This document shows positions 32,298 to 41,200 of a stretch of DNA of 64,000 nt, piece by piece (positions within the stretch are counted from its first letter, which is position 1; every line of letters begins with the position of its first letter). The notes below the pieces were generated by a model, which had not been told where the DNA came from, ran no database searches, and saw only the letters and a list, made by a program, of their open reading frames with translations. The translations under genes were made by a program, and so were the position numbers. Source of the DNA: an uncultured Blautia sp. (GTDB lineage: Bacteria > Bacillota > Clostridia > Lachnospirales > Lachnospiraceae); assembly GCA_900540785.1 (NCBI GenBank), contig UQHF01000002.1:62001-126000 (forward strand), given 5' to 3'.

Positions 32298-32335
32298 AGA
32301 ATCTAAGGTTCTAAAACATCAGAAAGGACAGGATT

Positions 32336-33685
32336 ATGAAAAAAAGGACAGCAGTGCTTTTGCTGGGAGCAGCGCTCTCTCTTTCTCTTTTTGCCGGCTG
32401 CGGTAAGAGCAAAGAAGCGACAGAAGCAGCAAATGAGAGCGAGGCAACAGAAAAGGAGGGAACCGGTGAGACGCCACCGATAGAACTCAAGAATACAGAA
32501 GAGGAAGAAGAAAAAGAAAAGGAAGAGCCGGAAGAAGAACCAAAAGGAAAGGTTGGCATCCTTCTGCCATCTGATGAGACAGATGAAAAGTGGACAGCAG
32601 ATGCAGAAATTCTCGAAGGAGAATTAAACGGGGATGGATATGATGTGGAAATCTGTTATGCGGGGGGAGATACTTCCCTTCAGGTGTCTCAGATCCAGGA
32701 ATTTCTGGAAGAGGAAGTGTCTGCTCTTATTGTAGCGCCATCTGATCCTTATGGACTGGAAGATGTATTAAGTGAGGCAAAAGAAAAGACGATTCCTGTT
32801 TTTGCTTATGATACGCTGATCATGAATACAGATGCGGTAAAATACTATGTAACCTTTGACCTCAGAAAAATCGGACAGATGATCGGAGAAAATATTGTAA
32901 AGGTAAAAGAACTGGATGAGGCAAGAGAAAATCATGAATCTTACAATATTGAGTTTTTAATGGGATCTCCTGACGAAAGCCACGCCCTGTTCCTTTATAA
33001 TGGAATTATGGAAGTTCTCCAGAGTTATTTTGATGATGGAACGCTTGTGAGCCAGTCACAGAAAACTTCCTTTGAGGATACGGCTGTTATGCGCTGGAGT
33101 GCGGGAACAGCAGAGACAAAGCTTGGGGAGATTCTTGACAGTTTCTATCAGAACGGAGAAACGCTTGATATTTTATGTACGGCAAGCGATGAGTTTGCAT
33201 ACGGAGCGCTGGGTGTTCTGGAAGGAAGAGAAATTTTGCCGGGAAGTGAAGAAATGCCGTATATCACGGGACTTGGAAGCCAGGCAGAAGTTGTGAAAAA
33301 AGTGGCATCTGAGGAAATCGGATTTACTGTATTTCTTGACAGACGAACACTTGCAGAAGATTGTGCAAAAATGGTTCTTACATACCTTGGCGGAGAAAAA
33401 CCGGAGGTAACCGATTATGAGCAGTATGACAATGGAAGAAAGATTATCGGTACCTATACCTGTAAAGGCGAAATTATTGATAAAGATAATTATGAGATGC
33501 TCATAGATAACGGGTACTATGAGGAAGATGAGATACAGCCGGAGCCAACTGTGACTCCAACCATGACGGAGGAGCCGGAATCGACGGTAACGCCAACGCC
33601 GACAGAGGAACAGACAGAAACGGCAGAACCAACAGAAAAACCGGAACCGACAAAGAAGCCGACTCTTTTAAAGAAAGCAAAATAA
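32336..33685 (+). CDS. Orphan sugar-binding lipoprotein (periplasmic-binding type 1)
   Basis: 449 residues. Lipoprotein signal with lipobox LFAGC (Cys22), then a ~45-residue Glu-rich linker, then a Peripla_BP_4-like domain (GKVGILLPSDETDEKWTADA; SALIVAPSDPYGLEDVL; PVFAYDTLI) similar to xylose/multiple-sugar binding proteins such as XylF/ChvE. The last ~45 residues are a Thr/Pro/Glu-rich tail of PEPT/EPTEKPEPTKKP type. No ABC permease, ATPase or two-component genes flank it, so it may serve a distant transporter or act as a sensor or wall-proximal receptor. The ligand is unknown. Confidence 0.85.
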   Translation: MKKRTAVLLLGAALSLSLFAGCGKSKEATEAANESEATEKEGTGETPPIELKNTEEEEEKEKEEPEEEPKGKVGILLPSDETDEKWTADAEILEGELNGDGYDVEICYAGGDTSLQVSQIQEFLEEEVSALIVAPSDPYGLEDVLSEAKEKTIPVFAYDTLIMNTDAVKYYVTFDLRKIGQMIGENIVKVKELDEARENHESYNIEFLMGSPDESHALFLYNGIMEVLQSYFDDGTLVSQSQKTSFEDTAVMRWSAGTAETKLGEILDSFYQNGETLDILCTASDEFAYGALGVLEGREILPGSEEMPYITGLGSQAEVVKKVASEEIGFTVFLDRRTLAEDCAKMVLTYLGGEKPEVTDYEQYDNGRKIIGTYTCKGEIIDKDNYEMLIDNGYYEEDEIQPEPTVTPTMTEEPESTVTPTPTEEQTETAEPTEKPEPTKKPTLLKKAK

Positions 33686-33691
33686 AGAAGC

Positions 33692-33732
33692 ACATGAAAA
33701 AAGGAACTCGCATGGAGTTCCTTTTTTCATGT
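33692..33732. terminator. Bidirectional terminator between the lipoprotein gene and xpt
   Basis: Perfect 18-bp stem, ACATGAAAAAAGGAACTC against GAGTTCCTTTTTTCATGT, with a 5-nt loop. Its A/T runs serve both directions. It abuts the xpt stop. Confidence 0.93.
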
Positions 33733-34305
33733 TTAATCTCGGAATGTAAGAGAAGTATCTGTCATGGAATCGATGATCGCAAGAGATTCCAGACGGATTC
33801 CCATGTCGCGGATCTGTTTTCCGCCGGTCTGGAAACCTTTTTCAATTACAATTCCTGCACCTTCCAGCGTTGCGCCGGATTTTTTTACAATATCGATCAA
33901 TCCCAGAAGGGCACAGCCGTTTGCAAGGAAATCGTCGATAAGAAGTACATGGTCTTCAGGACCGAGAAATTTTTTTGCAAGAATTACATCGTAAACCTTT
34001 TTATGAGTAAAGGATTCTACCTTTGTGGTGTACATTTCACCGTCCAGATTGATGCTCTGGGCTTTTTTTGCAAATACAACAGGAACATTGAAATACTGCG
34101 CTACAATACAGGCAATGCCGATTCCGGAAGCTTCTATCGTAAGAATTTTAGTAATAGGACAGTCTGCGAAACGGGATTTGAATTCTTTGCCGATTTCGTT
34201 GATGAGAGTAATATCCATCTGATGGTTCAGAAAACTATCCACTTTTAAAACATTTCCCGGTTTTACTACACCGTCTTTCAGGATTCTGTCTTTTAAAAGC
34301 TGCAT
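33733..34305 (-). CDS. xpt: Xanthine phosphoribosyltransferase
   Basis: Salvage enzyme making XMP from xanthine and PRPP. 190 residues with VDSFLNHQMDITLINEIGKE near the N-terminus, the PRPP loop VLLIDDFLANGCALLGLIDI and the family end IESLAIIDSMTDTSLTF. In many Firmicutes xpt is preceded by a guanine riboswitch; the ~100-nt leader here holds none. Single gene, divergent from the 75-residue unknown protein. Confidence 0.94.
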   Translation of the reverse strand: MQLLKDRILKDGVVKPGNVLKVDSFLNHQMDITLINEIGKEFKSRFADCPITKILTIEASGIGIACIVAQYFNVPVVFAKKAQSINLDGEMYTTKVESFTHKKVYDVILAKKFLGPEDHVLLIDDFLANGCALLGLIDIVKKSGATLEGAGIVIEKGFQTGGKQIRDMGIRLESLAIIDSMTDTSLTFRD

Positions 34306-34352
34306 GATGTCTCTCCTTTTATTTTTATCATTTAATTTTTTAGATTATATCT

Positions 34353-34381
34353 ATAATACGCTAAAATTCGTTATTATGCAA
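34353..34381 (-). promoter_or_regulatory. Promoter of xpt
   Basis: Minus-strand TTGCAT (34381-34376), 17 nt, TATTAT (34358-34353). It stands almost back to back with the plus-strand promoter at 34388. Confidence 0.75.
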
Positions 34382-34387
34382 TTATTT

Positions 34388-34416
34388 TTGACAAAAAACA
34401 GCAAAATAATTATAAT
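34388..34416 (+). promoter_or_regulatory. Perfect sigma-A consensus promoter
   Basis: TTGACA (34388-34393), 17 nt, TATAAT (34411-34416): both hexamers and the spacer are consensus. It drives a 75-residue protein of unknown function. Confidence 0.88.
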
Positions 34417-34447
34417 GGATAAGAAGGCACAGGAAAGGATTGGAAAT

Positions 34448-34675
34448 ATGAAAGAATACGAAGTAATTTGGGAAATTTTTAATAAATGTCCACGAAACCA
34501 GATGAGAGATGTGTTTGTGGAAGAAGTGGAGATTGAAGAACCGGAAGCATATATTCGCAGCAAATTTCAGGGGGACGATGTATCTTTTGAAAAAACGGTT
34601 CTTGCAGATGGAACGATTGTATTTGATATTCAGACTTCCCAGATAAAACAGCGCTGCTCCTTTACAGAAATATAA
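34448..34675 (+). CDS. Small protein of unknown function, 75 residues
   Basis: I do not recognise a family. From ATG 34448 (AAAGGAT upstream) it is soluble and acidic, beginning MKEYEVIWEIFNKCPRNQMR and ending QIKQRCSFTEI, with two cysteines and predicted alpha then beta character. An in-frame ATG at 34304 lies upstream of the perfect promoter and is excluded. The strong promoter argues for high expression. It may be followed by readthrough into the CsoR-like gene, which has its own promoter inside the last codons. Confidence 0.7.
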   Translation: MKEYEVIWEIFNKCPRNQMRDVFVEEVEIEEPEAYIRSKFQGDDVSFEKTVLADGTIVFDIQTSQIKQRCSFTEI

Positions 34676-34689
34676 AGGTTTGCTATAAT
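34661..34689 (+). promoter_or_regulatory. Promoter of the CsoR-like/mrp pair
   Basis: TTTACA (34661-34666), 17 nt, TATAAT (34684-34689) with an extended TGC just upstream. The -35 box lies inside the end of the preceding gene. Confidence 0.72.
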
Positions 34690-34746
34690 AAACAAGTATG
34701 CAGAAGTATACAGAGAAGCCTGCTAAAAGGCAGGACGGAGGACAAA

Positions 34747-35139
34747 ATGAGCCAGGAAAATGAAAAACATGTCCATGTTCTTGAAGATGGAACAGTTGTG
34801 GAACATTGTCATGGTGAGCACGATCATGAAAATCACAGTCATGAGGGACACAGTCATGGACCACACGGGCACACACACAGCCATGCCCATACAAAAGCTG
34901 TATTAAACCGGCTTTCCAGAGCAATCGGACATATGGAATCAATCCGGAGAATGGTGGAAGATGGAAGAGACTGCAGCGAGGTGCTGATACAGCTTTCGGC
35001 AGTGAAATCGGCTATCAACAATACAGGCAAAATCATTCTGCAGGATCACATTGAACACTGCATTGTAGATGCGGTGGAAAATGGGGACAAAGAAGCAATT
35101 AAGGAGCTTGAAAAAGCGATAGACAGATTTATGAAATAA
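34747..35139 (+). CDS. CsoR/FrmR-family metal-sensing repressor with His-rich N-terminus
   Basis: 130 residues. The C-terminal ~85 residues are the all-helical CsoR/RcnR/FrmR domain (LNRLSRAIGHMESIRRMVED) with the sensing Cys in DGRDCSEVL and the His/Cys pair in QDHIEHCIVD, the Cys-His-Cys pattern of Cu(I)-type sensors. The first ~45 residues are unusual: a His-rich segment with about 14 histidines (HSHGPHGHTHSHAH). That could buffer or deliver Ni, Zn or Cu. No metal pump is adjacent; the next gene is mrp, 20 bp on. Confidence 0.88.
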   Translation: MSQENEKHVHVLEDGTVVEHCHGEHDHENHSHEGHSHGPHGHTHSHAHTKAVLNRLSRAIGHMESIRRMVEDGRDCSEVLIQLSAVKSAINNTGKIILQDHIEHCIVDAVENGDKEAIKELEKAIDRFMK

Positions 35140-35159
35140 AAAGAAAAGGAGATACAGAA

Positions 35160-35987
35160 ATGGCAAAAGAATGCAGCAGTACAACCTGCGACAAAACAAG
35201 CTGTGAGGGCTGTTCTCACAAAGAACCGAAAAGCCTTCAGGAGACAATGAATGTTTATTCAAGCATAAAACACGTGATCGGCGTGGTAAGCGGAAAGGGC
35301 GGCGTAGGAAAGTCATTTGTGACAGGTTCCCTTGCAAACAGAATGGCAGCAAAGGGCTATAAAGTGGGAATCATGGACGCAGATATTACAGGTCCTTCCA
35401 TTCCGAAAATGTATGGGGTGACAGGAGCTGCCCAGGCGGACGATAACGGAATTTATCCAATGGAAACAAAGAATGGCATTAAGATCATGTCTATTAACCT
35501 TCTGCTTCCTACAGAAGATACACCGGTTATCTGGAGAGGACCGATTCTCGCAAATATGGTAAAACAGTTCTGGACAGATGTTGTATGGGGCGATCTGGAT
35601 TATTTATTTGTGGATATGCCTCCGGGAACAGGCGACGTTCCTCTTACGGTATTCCAGTCTCTTCCTATTGAAGGTGTAGTTGTGGTAACTTCTCCTCAGG
35701 ATCTTGTAAAAATGATCGTGAAAAAAGCATTTAACATGGCAGAGATGATGAAGGTTCCCGTACTTGGAATTGTAGAAAACTACAGCTTTGTAAAATGTCC
35801 GGATTGCGGAAAAGAGATTAAGATTTTTGGAGAGAGCAACATTGATGCCATTGCACAGGAATTGAATGCTCCTGTTCTTGGAAAAATGCCAATCGATATG
35901 GACTATGCTTCCAAAGCAGATTCCGGCGCTTTCCATGAAATTGAAAATGTATATATTGAAGCGGCAGATGCAGTAATGCCGAAATAA
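35160..35987 (+). CDS. Mrp/NBP35-family P-loop ATPase (Fe-S carrier)
   Basis: 275 residues. A short Cys-rich N-terminus (CSSTTCDKTSCEGCSHK) precedes the deviant Walker A VVSGKGGVGKS, then DADITGPSIPKMYGV, VDMPPGTGDVPLT and a C-terminal CPDC motif (KCPDCGKEIKIFG) expected to hold the bridging Fe-S cluster. Mrp proteins carry and transfer Fe-S clusters. Cotranscribed with the CsoR-like repressor, followed by a terminator. Confidence 0.92.
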   Translation: MAKECSSTTCDKTSCEGCSHKEPKSLQETMNVYSSIKHVIGVVSGKGGVGKSFVTGSLANRMAAKGYKVGIMDADITGPSIPKMYGVTGAAQADDNGIYPMETKNGIKIMSINLLLPTEDTPVIWRGPILANMVKQFWTDVVWGDLDYLFVDMPPGTGDVPLTVFQSLPIEGVVVVTSPQDLVKMIVKKAFNMAEMMKVPVLGIVENYSFVKCPDCGKEIKIFGESNIDAIAQELNAPVLGKMPIDMDYASKADSGAFHEIENVYIEAADAVMPK

Positions 35988-35992
35988 ACAGG

Positions 35993-36027
35993 CAGACAGC
36001 TTTGGGAGACCAGAGCTGTCTGTTTTT
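35993..36027 (+). terminator. Terminator after mrp
   Basis: CAGACAGC (35993-36000) pairs with GCTGTCTG (36015-36022), followed by TTTTT. Confidence 0.9.
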
Positions 36028-36099
36028 GCATGATAAACGGTGGAAATACAGAATCTTACAGATATAGTAATAAAAACTATATAACGTAATAATTAATAC

Positions 36100-36155
36100 T
36101 TGACAAAATTTTCTTCAGTGATATACTTTTGATATAAAATAATTTGAATATCAAA
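36100..36155 (+). promoter_or_regulatory. Promoter with FabT-like operator before the FabK-like gene
   Basis: TTGACA (36100-36105), 16 nt, TATACT (36122-36127). Immediately downstream, at the expected start of transcription, are TTTGATAT (36128-36135) and the palindrome TTTGAATATCAAA (36143-36155); the two form an 8-bp inverted repeat TTTGATAT...ATATCAAA. The 13-bp palindrome differs from the streptococcal FabT box TTTGATTATCAAA at a single centre base. Confidence 0.72.
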
Positions 36156-36172
36156 ATAAATGGAGAAAGATT

Positions 36173-37252
36173 ATGAATCAGTATCAGGGTTTAAAAATAG
36201 GAAAAAAATATACAAAGCTTCCGGTTATACAGGGAGGCATGGGAATCGGGATCAGTCTTGGTGGTCTCGCAGGCGCAGTGGCAGCAGAGGGAGGCGCAGG
36301 CGTAATTTCGGCTGCACAGATTGGATTTCGGGAGCCGGATTTTGACGAAGATCCGCTGAAAGCAAACTTACGTGCAATTCATAAAGAAGTAGAAAAAGCG
36401 AGAGCTCTTTCAAAAGGAGGCGTCATAGGAATGAATATTATGACGGCTATGAACGGATACGAAAGTTATGTAAAAGAAGCAGTAAAAGCAGGTGTGGATT
36501 TTATTGTATCAGGTGCAGGGCTTCCGGTAGATCTGCCGGCGTATACAAATGGAAGCGATACTGCCATTGCTCCGATCGTATCTACGGAGAAATCCGCTTC
36601 TGTGATTTTGAAATACTGGGATAAAAAGTACAAAAAAATCCCGGATCTTCTTGTGGTGGAAGGACCGAAGGCAGGAGGTCACCTTGGCTTTACAAAAGAG
36701 CAGCTTGATTTTTTTACAGAGGATAAATACAAAGAAGAAGTGAAAGCAATTTTAAAACTTGTGAAAACGTATGAGGAAAAATACGGAAGCAAAATCCCGG
36801 TAATCCTGGCAGGAGGAATCGACAGCAGGGAAAAAGCGGAGGAAGCTTTTTCTGTCGGAGCAGACGGAGTCCAGGTGGCAACAAGATTTGTGACAACAGA
36901 AGAATGCGATGCAGCTCCGGAATATAAGGAAGCATATATTCAGGCGAAAAAAGAGGATATTTGTATTGTAAAAAGTCCTGTGGGAATGCCGGGACGCGCC
37001 ATACATAATAAATTTCTGGAAAAGGTGGAACGTGGGGAGAAAACACTCTGCAAATGCCATAAATGTCTGCGCCGCTGCAATCCGGGGGAAATTCCTTACT
37101 GTATCACAGAGGCGCTCATACAGGCAGCAGAGGGAAATGTGGAACATGCGCTTCTTTTCTGCGGCGCAAATGCCTGGAAAATATCAGAAATACAGACGGT
37201 TTCCCAGGTGATCAGAGAATTGTTTCCTGATGTTCCAGAAAGGTGTTCATAA
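36173..37252 (+). CDS. FMN-dependent FabK-like / nitronate monooxygenase family protein
   Basis: 359-residue TIM-barrel flavoprotein. PVIQGGMGIGISLGGLAGAV at the start, VVEGPKAGGHLGF with the family's catalytic His, PVILAGGIDSREKAEEAF and GADGVQVATRFVTTEEC for FMN-phosphate binding. The C-terminal part has a Cys cluster CKCHKCLRRCNPGEIPYC not present in classical FabK (~315 residues) and resembling an Fe-S or zinc site. Function could be an enoyl-ACP reductase-like or nitronate monooxygenase reaction; a FabT-like box favours a lipid link. The 3' end overlaps the convergent LysR gene by 41 bp. Confidence 0.85.
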   Translation: MNQYQGLKIGKKYTKLPVIQGGMGIGISLGGLAGAVAAEGGAGVISAAQIGFREPDFDEDPLKANLRAIHKEVEKARALSKGGVIGMNIMTAMNGYESYVKEAVKAGVDFIVSGAGLPVDLPAYTNGSDTAIAPIVSTEKSASVILKYWDKKYKKIPDLLVVEGPKAGGHLGFTKEQLDFFTEDKYKEEVKAILKLVKTYEEKYGSKIPVILAGGIDSREKAEEAFSVGADGVQVATRFVTTEECDAAPEYKEAYIQAKKEDICIVKSPVGMPGRAIHNKFLEKVERGEKTLCKCHKCLRRCNPGEIPYCITEALIQAAEGNVEHALLFCGANAWKISEIQTVSQVIRELFPDVPERCS

Positions 37253-38105
37253 AACGCTTGGCAGCAGGAGACAGAGGAAGGGTATCGTGCTGTACAAGAA
37301 CAATCTGTCTGAGAGGAAGGGGCGTTTTTAAGGGAACCGGAAGCAGCGACGTCTGATGCTTTAACATATAGTCCGGTACGCAGGCAATACCAAGTCCAAT
37401 CCGGGCAAGATCGAGAAGGAGGTCGTTGCTGTTTAATTCCACTTCCGGAATGAGACGAAGCCCCTGTGCCATGAAAATCTGATGAAGGTATTCGCTTGTT
37501 GTGCTTTTCTGAGAAAGCATGAGAATGGGAAAATCAAGAAGCTGTTTTAAATCCACCTCTTTCCCGGCAAAAGAAAAATACTCCGGGTTTGCCACAAATA
37601 TATCTTCAAATTCCTGGATCACACGCATCTGTCTGTGTGTGTTTAAGTGGGAATTTGGGGAATTGCATACGATCAGGTCAACCTGTCCCTTATCAAGAAG
37701 CTCCACACAGCCAATGGAAGTGCTGTTTGTGATTTTGATGCGCACGTCAGGATAGCTTTTGTGAAATTTCTGAAGGGCGTCAATGAGGCAGTAACGGCAG
37801 ATGGTGTCGCTGGCTCCGATGCGGAGCTGCCCTGTGAGCGTATTGCCGCTTGTGAGCATGGATTCCCCTTCGTTTAACATCTGAATGGCAGGGGAGACGT
37901 GCTGCAGGAGAAGCTCTCCTTCCGGAGTGAGGTGTACCTTTTTTGTGCTTCTTACGAAAAGGGAGTGATTCAGTTTTTTTTCCAGAGTTTTCACAGACTG
38001 GCTTACGGCAGACTGAGAGATGAAAAGCTGGCGTGAGGCTTCCGAAAAACTTAAGGTTGTGGCAACATAATAAAAAACTTTGTACAGTTCAAGATTAATG
38101 TCCAT
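37212..38105 (-). CDS. LysR-family transcriptional regulator
   Basis: 297 residues. N-terminal winged helix NLELYKVFYYVATTLSFSEA and RQLFISQSAVSQSVKTLEKK, then a periplasmic-binding-like effector domain (LRIGASDTICRYCLIDALQK). The effector cannot be deduced. It is convergent with the FabK-like gene and divergent from purL; a palindrome lies in the purL side of the intergenic region. Confidence 0.93.
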   Translation of the reverse strand: MDINLELYKVFYYVATTLSFSEASRQLFISQSAVSQSVKTLEKKLNHSLFVRSTKKVHLTPEGELLLQHVSPAIQMLNEGESMLTSGNTLTGQLRIGASDTICRYCLIDALQKFHKSYPDVRIKITNSTSIGCVELLDKGQVDLIVCNSPNSHLNTHRQMRVIQEFEDIFVANPEYFSFAGKEVDLKQLLDFPILMLSQKSTTSEYLHQIFMAQGLRLIPEVELNSNDLLLDLARIGLGIACVPDYMLKHQTSLLPVPLKTPLPLRQIVLVQHDTLPLSPAAKRFMNTFLEHQETIL

Positions 38106-38122
38106 AAAGGTTCCTTTCTTAG

Positions 38123-38228
38123 ATAAGTAATACTAATAAAAAATATAAGATATATTAATTTTACTAATGATATTACTTATGATACTATAAAACCAGAAAC
38201 GGCGCAAGCCACAGTATATACTGGTTTT
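38123..38228. promoter_or_regulatory. lysR-purL divergent control region
   Basis: ATAAGTAATA (38123-38132) and TATTACTTAT (38171-38180) are a 10-bp inverted repeat 38 bp apart. A candidate purL promoter TTTACT (38160-38165), 17 nt, TACTAT (38183-38188) has the right half in its spacer, where a bound protein would interfere. Further on, AAAACCAG/CTGGTTTT (38189-38196 and 38221-38228) enclose GGC-GCAA-GCC. No ZTP or purine riboswitch is visible. Confidence 0.55.
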
Positions 38229-38244
38229 AAGAAAGGAGCTTTTC

Positions 38245-41200
38245 ATGAGCAGCGTAAGACGAGTTTATGTAGAGAAGAAACCTGCCTTTGCAGTACAGGC
38301 AAAAGAATTAAAACACGAAATCAGCAGTTATCTTGGCATTCAGAATGTGACAGCAGTTCGCGAGCTGATTCGCTATGATGTGGAAAATATTGAGGACGAA
38401 GTATTTGAGAAGGCGTGCAGAACTGTATTTGCAGAGCCGCCTGTAGATGATTTATATCTGGAGAAATTCGAGACAGCAGAAAACGCACACGTTTTTTCTG
38501 TAGAATATCTGCCGGGACAGTTTGACCAGAGAGCAGATTCCGCAGTGCAGTGCGTACAGTTTTTAAATGAAAATGCAAAGCCGATCATTCGTTCCGCAAC
38601 GACTTATGTAATTGAAGGAGAGATTACAGAGGAAGAGCTTGCAGCAATTAAAAATCACTGCATCAACCCTGTAGATTCCCGTGAGACAGGAGCAGAAAAG
38701 CCGGAGACACTTGTGACTGTATTTGATGAGCCGGAAGATGTAAAGATTTTCGAGGGCTTCCAGGATATGCCGGAGGAGGAGCTTCACGCTCTTTACAGCT
38801 CCTTAAACCTCGCAATGACATTTAAGGATTTTCTTCATATCCAGAAGTATTTTAAGGGAGAAGAAAAAAGAGATCCTTCTGTGACAGAAATCCGTGTTCT
38901 GGATACATACTGGTCTGATCACTGCCGTCACACAACTTTCTCCACAGAGCTTACAGATGTAAAATTCGGAGAGGGAGATTACAAAGCTCCGATTGAAAAT
39001 ACATACAAAGAATATCTGGCAGACAGAGAAGTCCTTTATAAAGGACGCGACGATAAATTTGTCTGCCTTATGGATCTTGCCCTCATGGCAATGAAGAAAT
39101 TAAAAGCAGAAGGAAAGCTTGCAGATCAGGAAGAATCCGATGAGATCAATGCCTGCAGTATCGTAGTTCCGGTTGATGTGGACGGAAAAGAAGAGGAGTG
39201 GCTCATTAACTTTAAGAATGAGACACATAACCACCCGACAGAGATCGAACCGTTCGGCGGTGCGGCAACCTGTCTTGGCGGCGCGATCCGTGATCCGCTT
39301 TCCGGACGTACTTATGTATATCAGGCTATGCGTGTGACAGGTGCGGCTGATCCGACTGTTTCCGTAAAAGAAACATTAAAAGGCAAGCTTCCCCAGAAAA
39401 AACTGGTAAGAGGCGCAGCCCACGGCTACAGCTCCTACGGAAACCAGATCGGACTTGCAACAGGCTATGTAAAAGAAATCTATCACCCGGATTACGTTGC
39501 AAAACGTATGGAGATCGGTGCAGTTCTCGGCGCAGCTCCAAGAAGAGCCGTTGTCCGTGAAAACTCCGATCCTGGAGATATTATCATTCTTCTGGGAGGA
39601 CGTACAGGACGTGATGGAATCGGCGGCGCAACCGGTTCTTCCAAAGTACATACAGAAGCTTCCATCGAAGTGTGCGGAGCGGAGGTACAGAAGGGAAATG
39701 CGCCAACAGAGCGTAAAATCCAGCGTATGTTCAGAAGAGAAGAAGTCAGCCACATGATCAAAAAATGTAATGACTTCGGTGCAGGCGGCGTCTCTGTAGC
39801 CATCGGCGAGCTTGCGGCAGGACTGAAAGTAGATCTTGATAAAGTTCCGAAAAAATATGCAGGTCTTGACGGAACAGAAATTGCGATTTCCGAGTCTCAG
39901 GAACGTATGGCAGTTGTGGTAGACCCGAAAGACGTAGATACATTCCTCGGATACGCAAATGAGGAGAACCTGGAGGCAATTCCGGTTGCAGTTGTAACAG
40001 AAGAACCGCGCCTTGTTCTTTCCTGGAGAGGAAAAGAAATCGTAAATATTTCCCGCGCGTTCCTTGATACAAACGGCGCGCACCAGGAAACGGCAGTAGA
40101 GGTTGAAATTCCAAATAAAGAAGGAAATATGCTCCATGAGCGTCCGGAAGTTTCTGATGTGAAGGCAAAATGGCTGGAGACACTTGGAGATTTAAACGTA
40201 TGCTCTCAGAAAGGTCTTGTGGAAATGTTTGACGGCTCTATCGGAGCGGGCAGTGTATTTATGCCTCACGGCGGAAAATATCAGCTTACAGAGACACAGA
40301 CAATGGTAGCAAAAGTTCCGGTATTAAACGGAAAGACAAATACCGTTACCATGATGAGCTACGGTTTTGATCCGTATCTTTCTTCCTGGAGTCCATATCA
40401 CGGAGCAGCTTATGCAGTGACAGAATCTGTTGCAAGAATCGTGGCAGCAGGCGGCGATTATAAAAAGATCCGCTTTACATTCCAGGAATATTTCCGTCGT
40501 ATGACAGAAGATCCGAAGAGATGGAGCCAGCCATTCGCAGCTCTTCTTGGCGCATATTCTGCACAGCTTGGTTTCGGACTTCCGTCTATCGGAGGAAAAG
40601 ACAGTATGTCCGGTACATTTAACGAAATCGACGTACCGCCTACTCTCGTTTCCTTTGCAGTAGACGTTGCAAAACTTCAGGACGTGATCACACCGGAGTT
40701 TAAGAAAGCAGGCAGCAAGCTTGTATGGCTGAGAACTCCGAGAGATGAATATGATCTTCCGGATTACCCGGCTCTTATGGAACAGTATGAGAAGCTTCAC
40801 AATGACATCCTGGAAGGAAAAGTCATTTCCGCCTATGCCCTTGACCGTCATGGTATTGCGGCTGCTGTAAGCAAGATGGCATTTGGTAACGGAATGGGTG
40901 TAAAAATTGAGCATAATCTTGATGCAAGAGATTTCTTTGCACCTGGATTTGGTGATATTATCTGTGAAGTTCCGGACGGAAAAGTGGGAGAACTTTCCAT
41001 TACTTATACAGTGATCGGTGAAGTGACAGAAGACAGTAAATTCTCTTATGGAAATACAGAGATTACAATGGAAGAAGCCCTTCACACCTGGAAAAACACT
41101 CTGGAAAAAGTATTTAAAACAGAGTCAGGTGAAGAGGCAGAAGAAGCTTCTCTGGAAACAAAGCTTTACGATGCAAAAGAGATTTACGTATGCAAAAATA

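Noticed and set aside
33694..34248. 184-codon plus-strand frame opposite xpt
   Set aside because: Starts inside the bidirectional terminator and lies antisense to xpt, which has full family motifs.
34306..34440. Guanine riboswitch ahead of xpt
   Set aside because: The leader between promoter and start is only about 45 nt and lacks the three-way-junction sequences of the purine aptamer.
38189..38228. Small structured leader of purL as a ZTP or purine riboswitch
   Set aside because: No ZTP consensus elements are present, and the left arm of the stem probably lies before the start of transcription.
39376..40137. 253-codon minus-strand frame inside purL (also one at 40324-41085)
   Set aside because: Both lie fully within conserved purL sequence and encode low-quality, Cys/Phe-rich peptides. 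They are codon-bias shadows.
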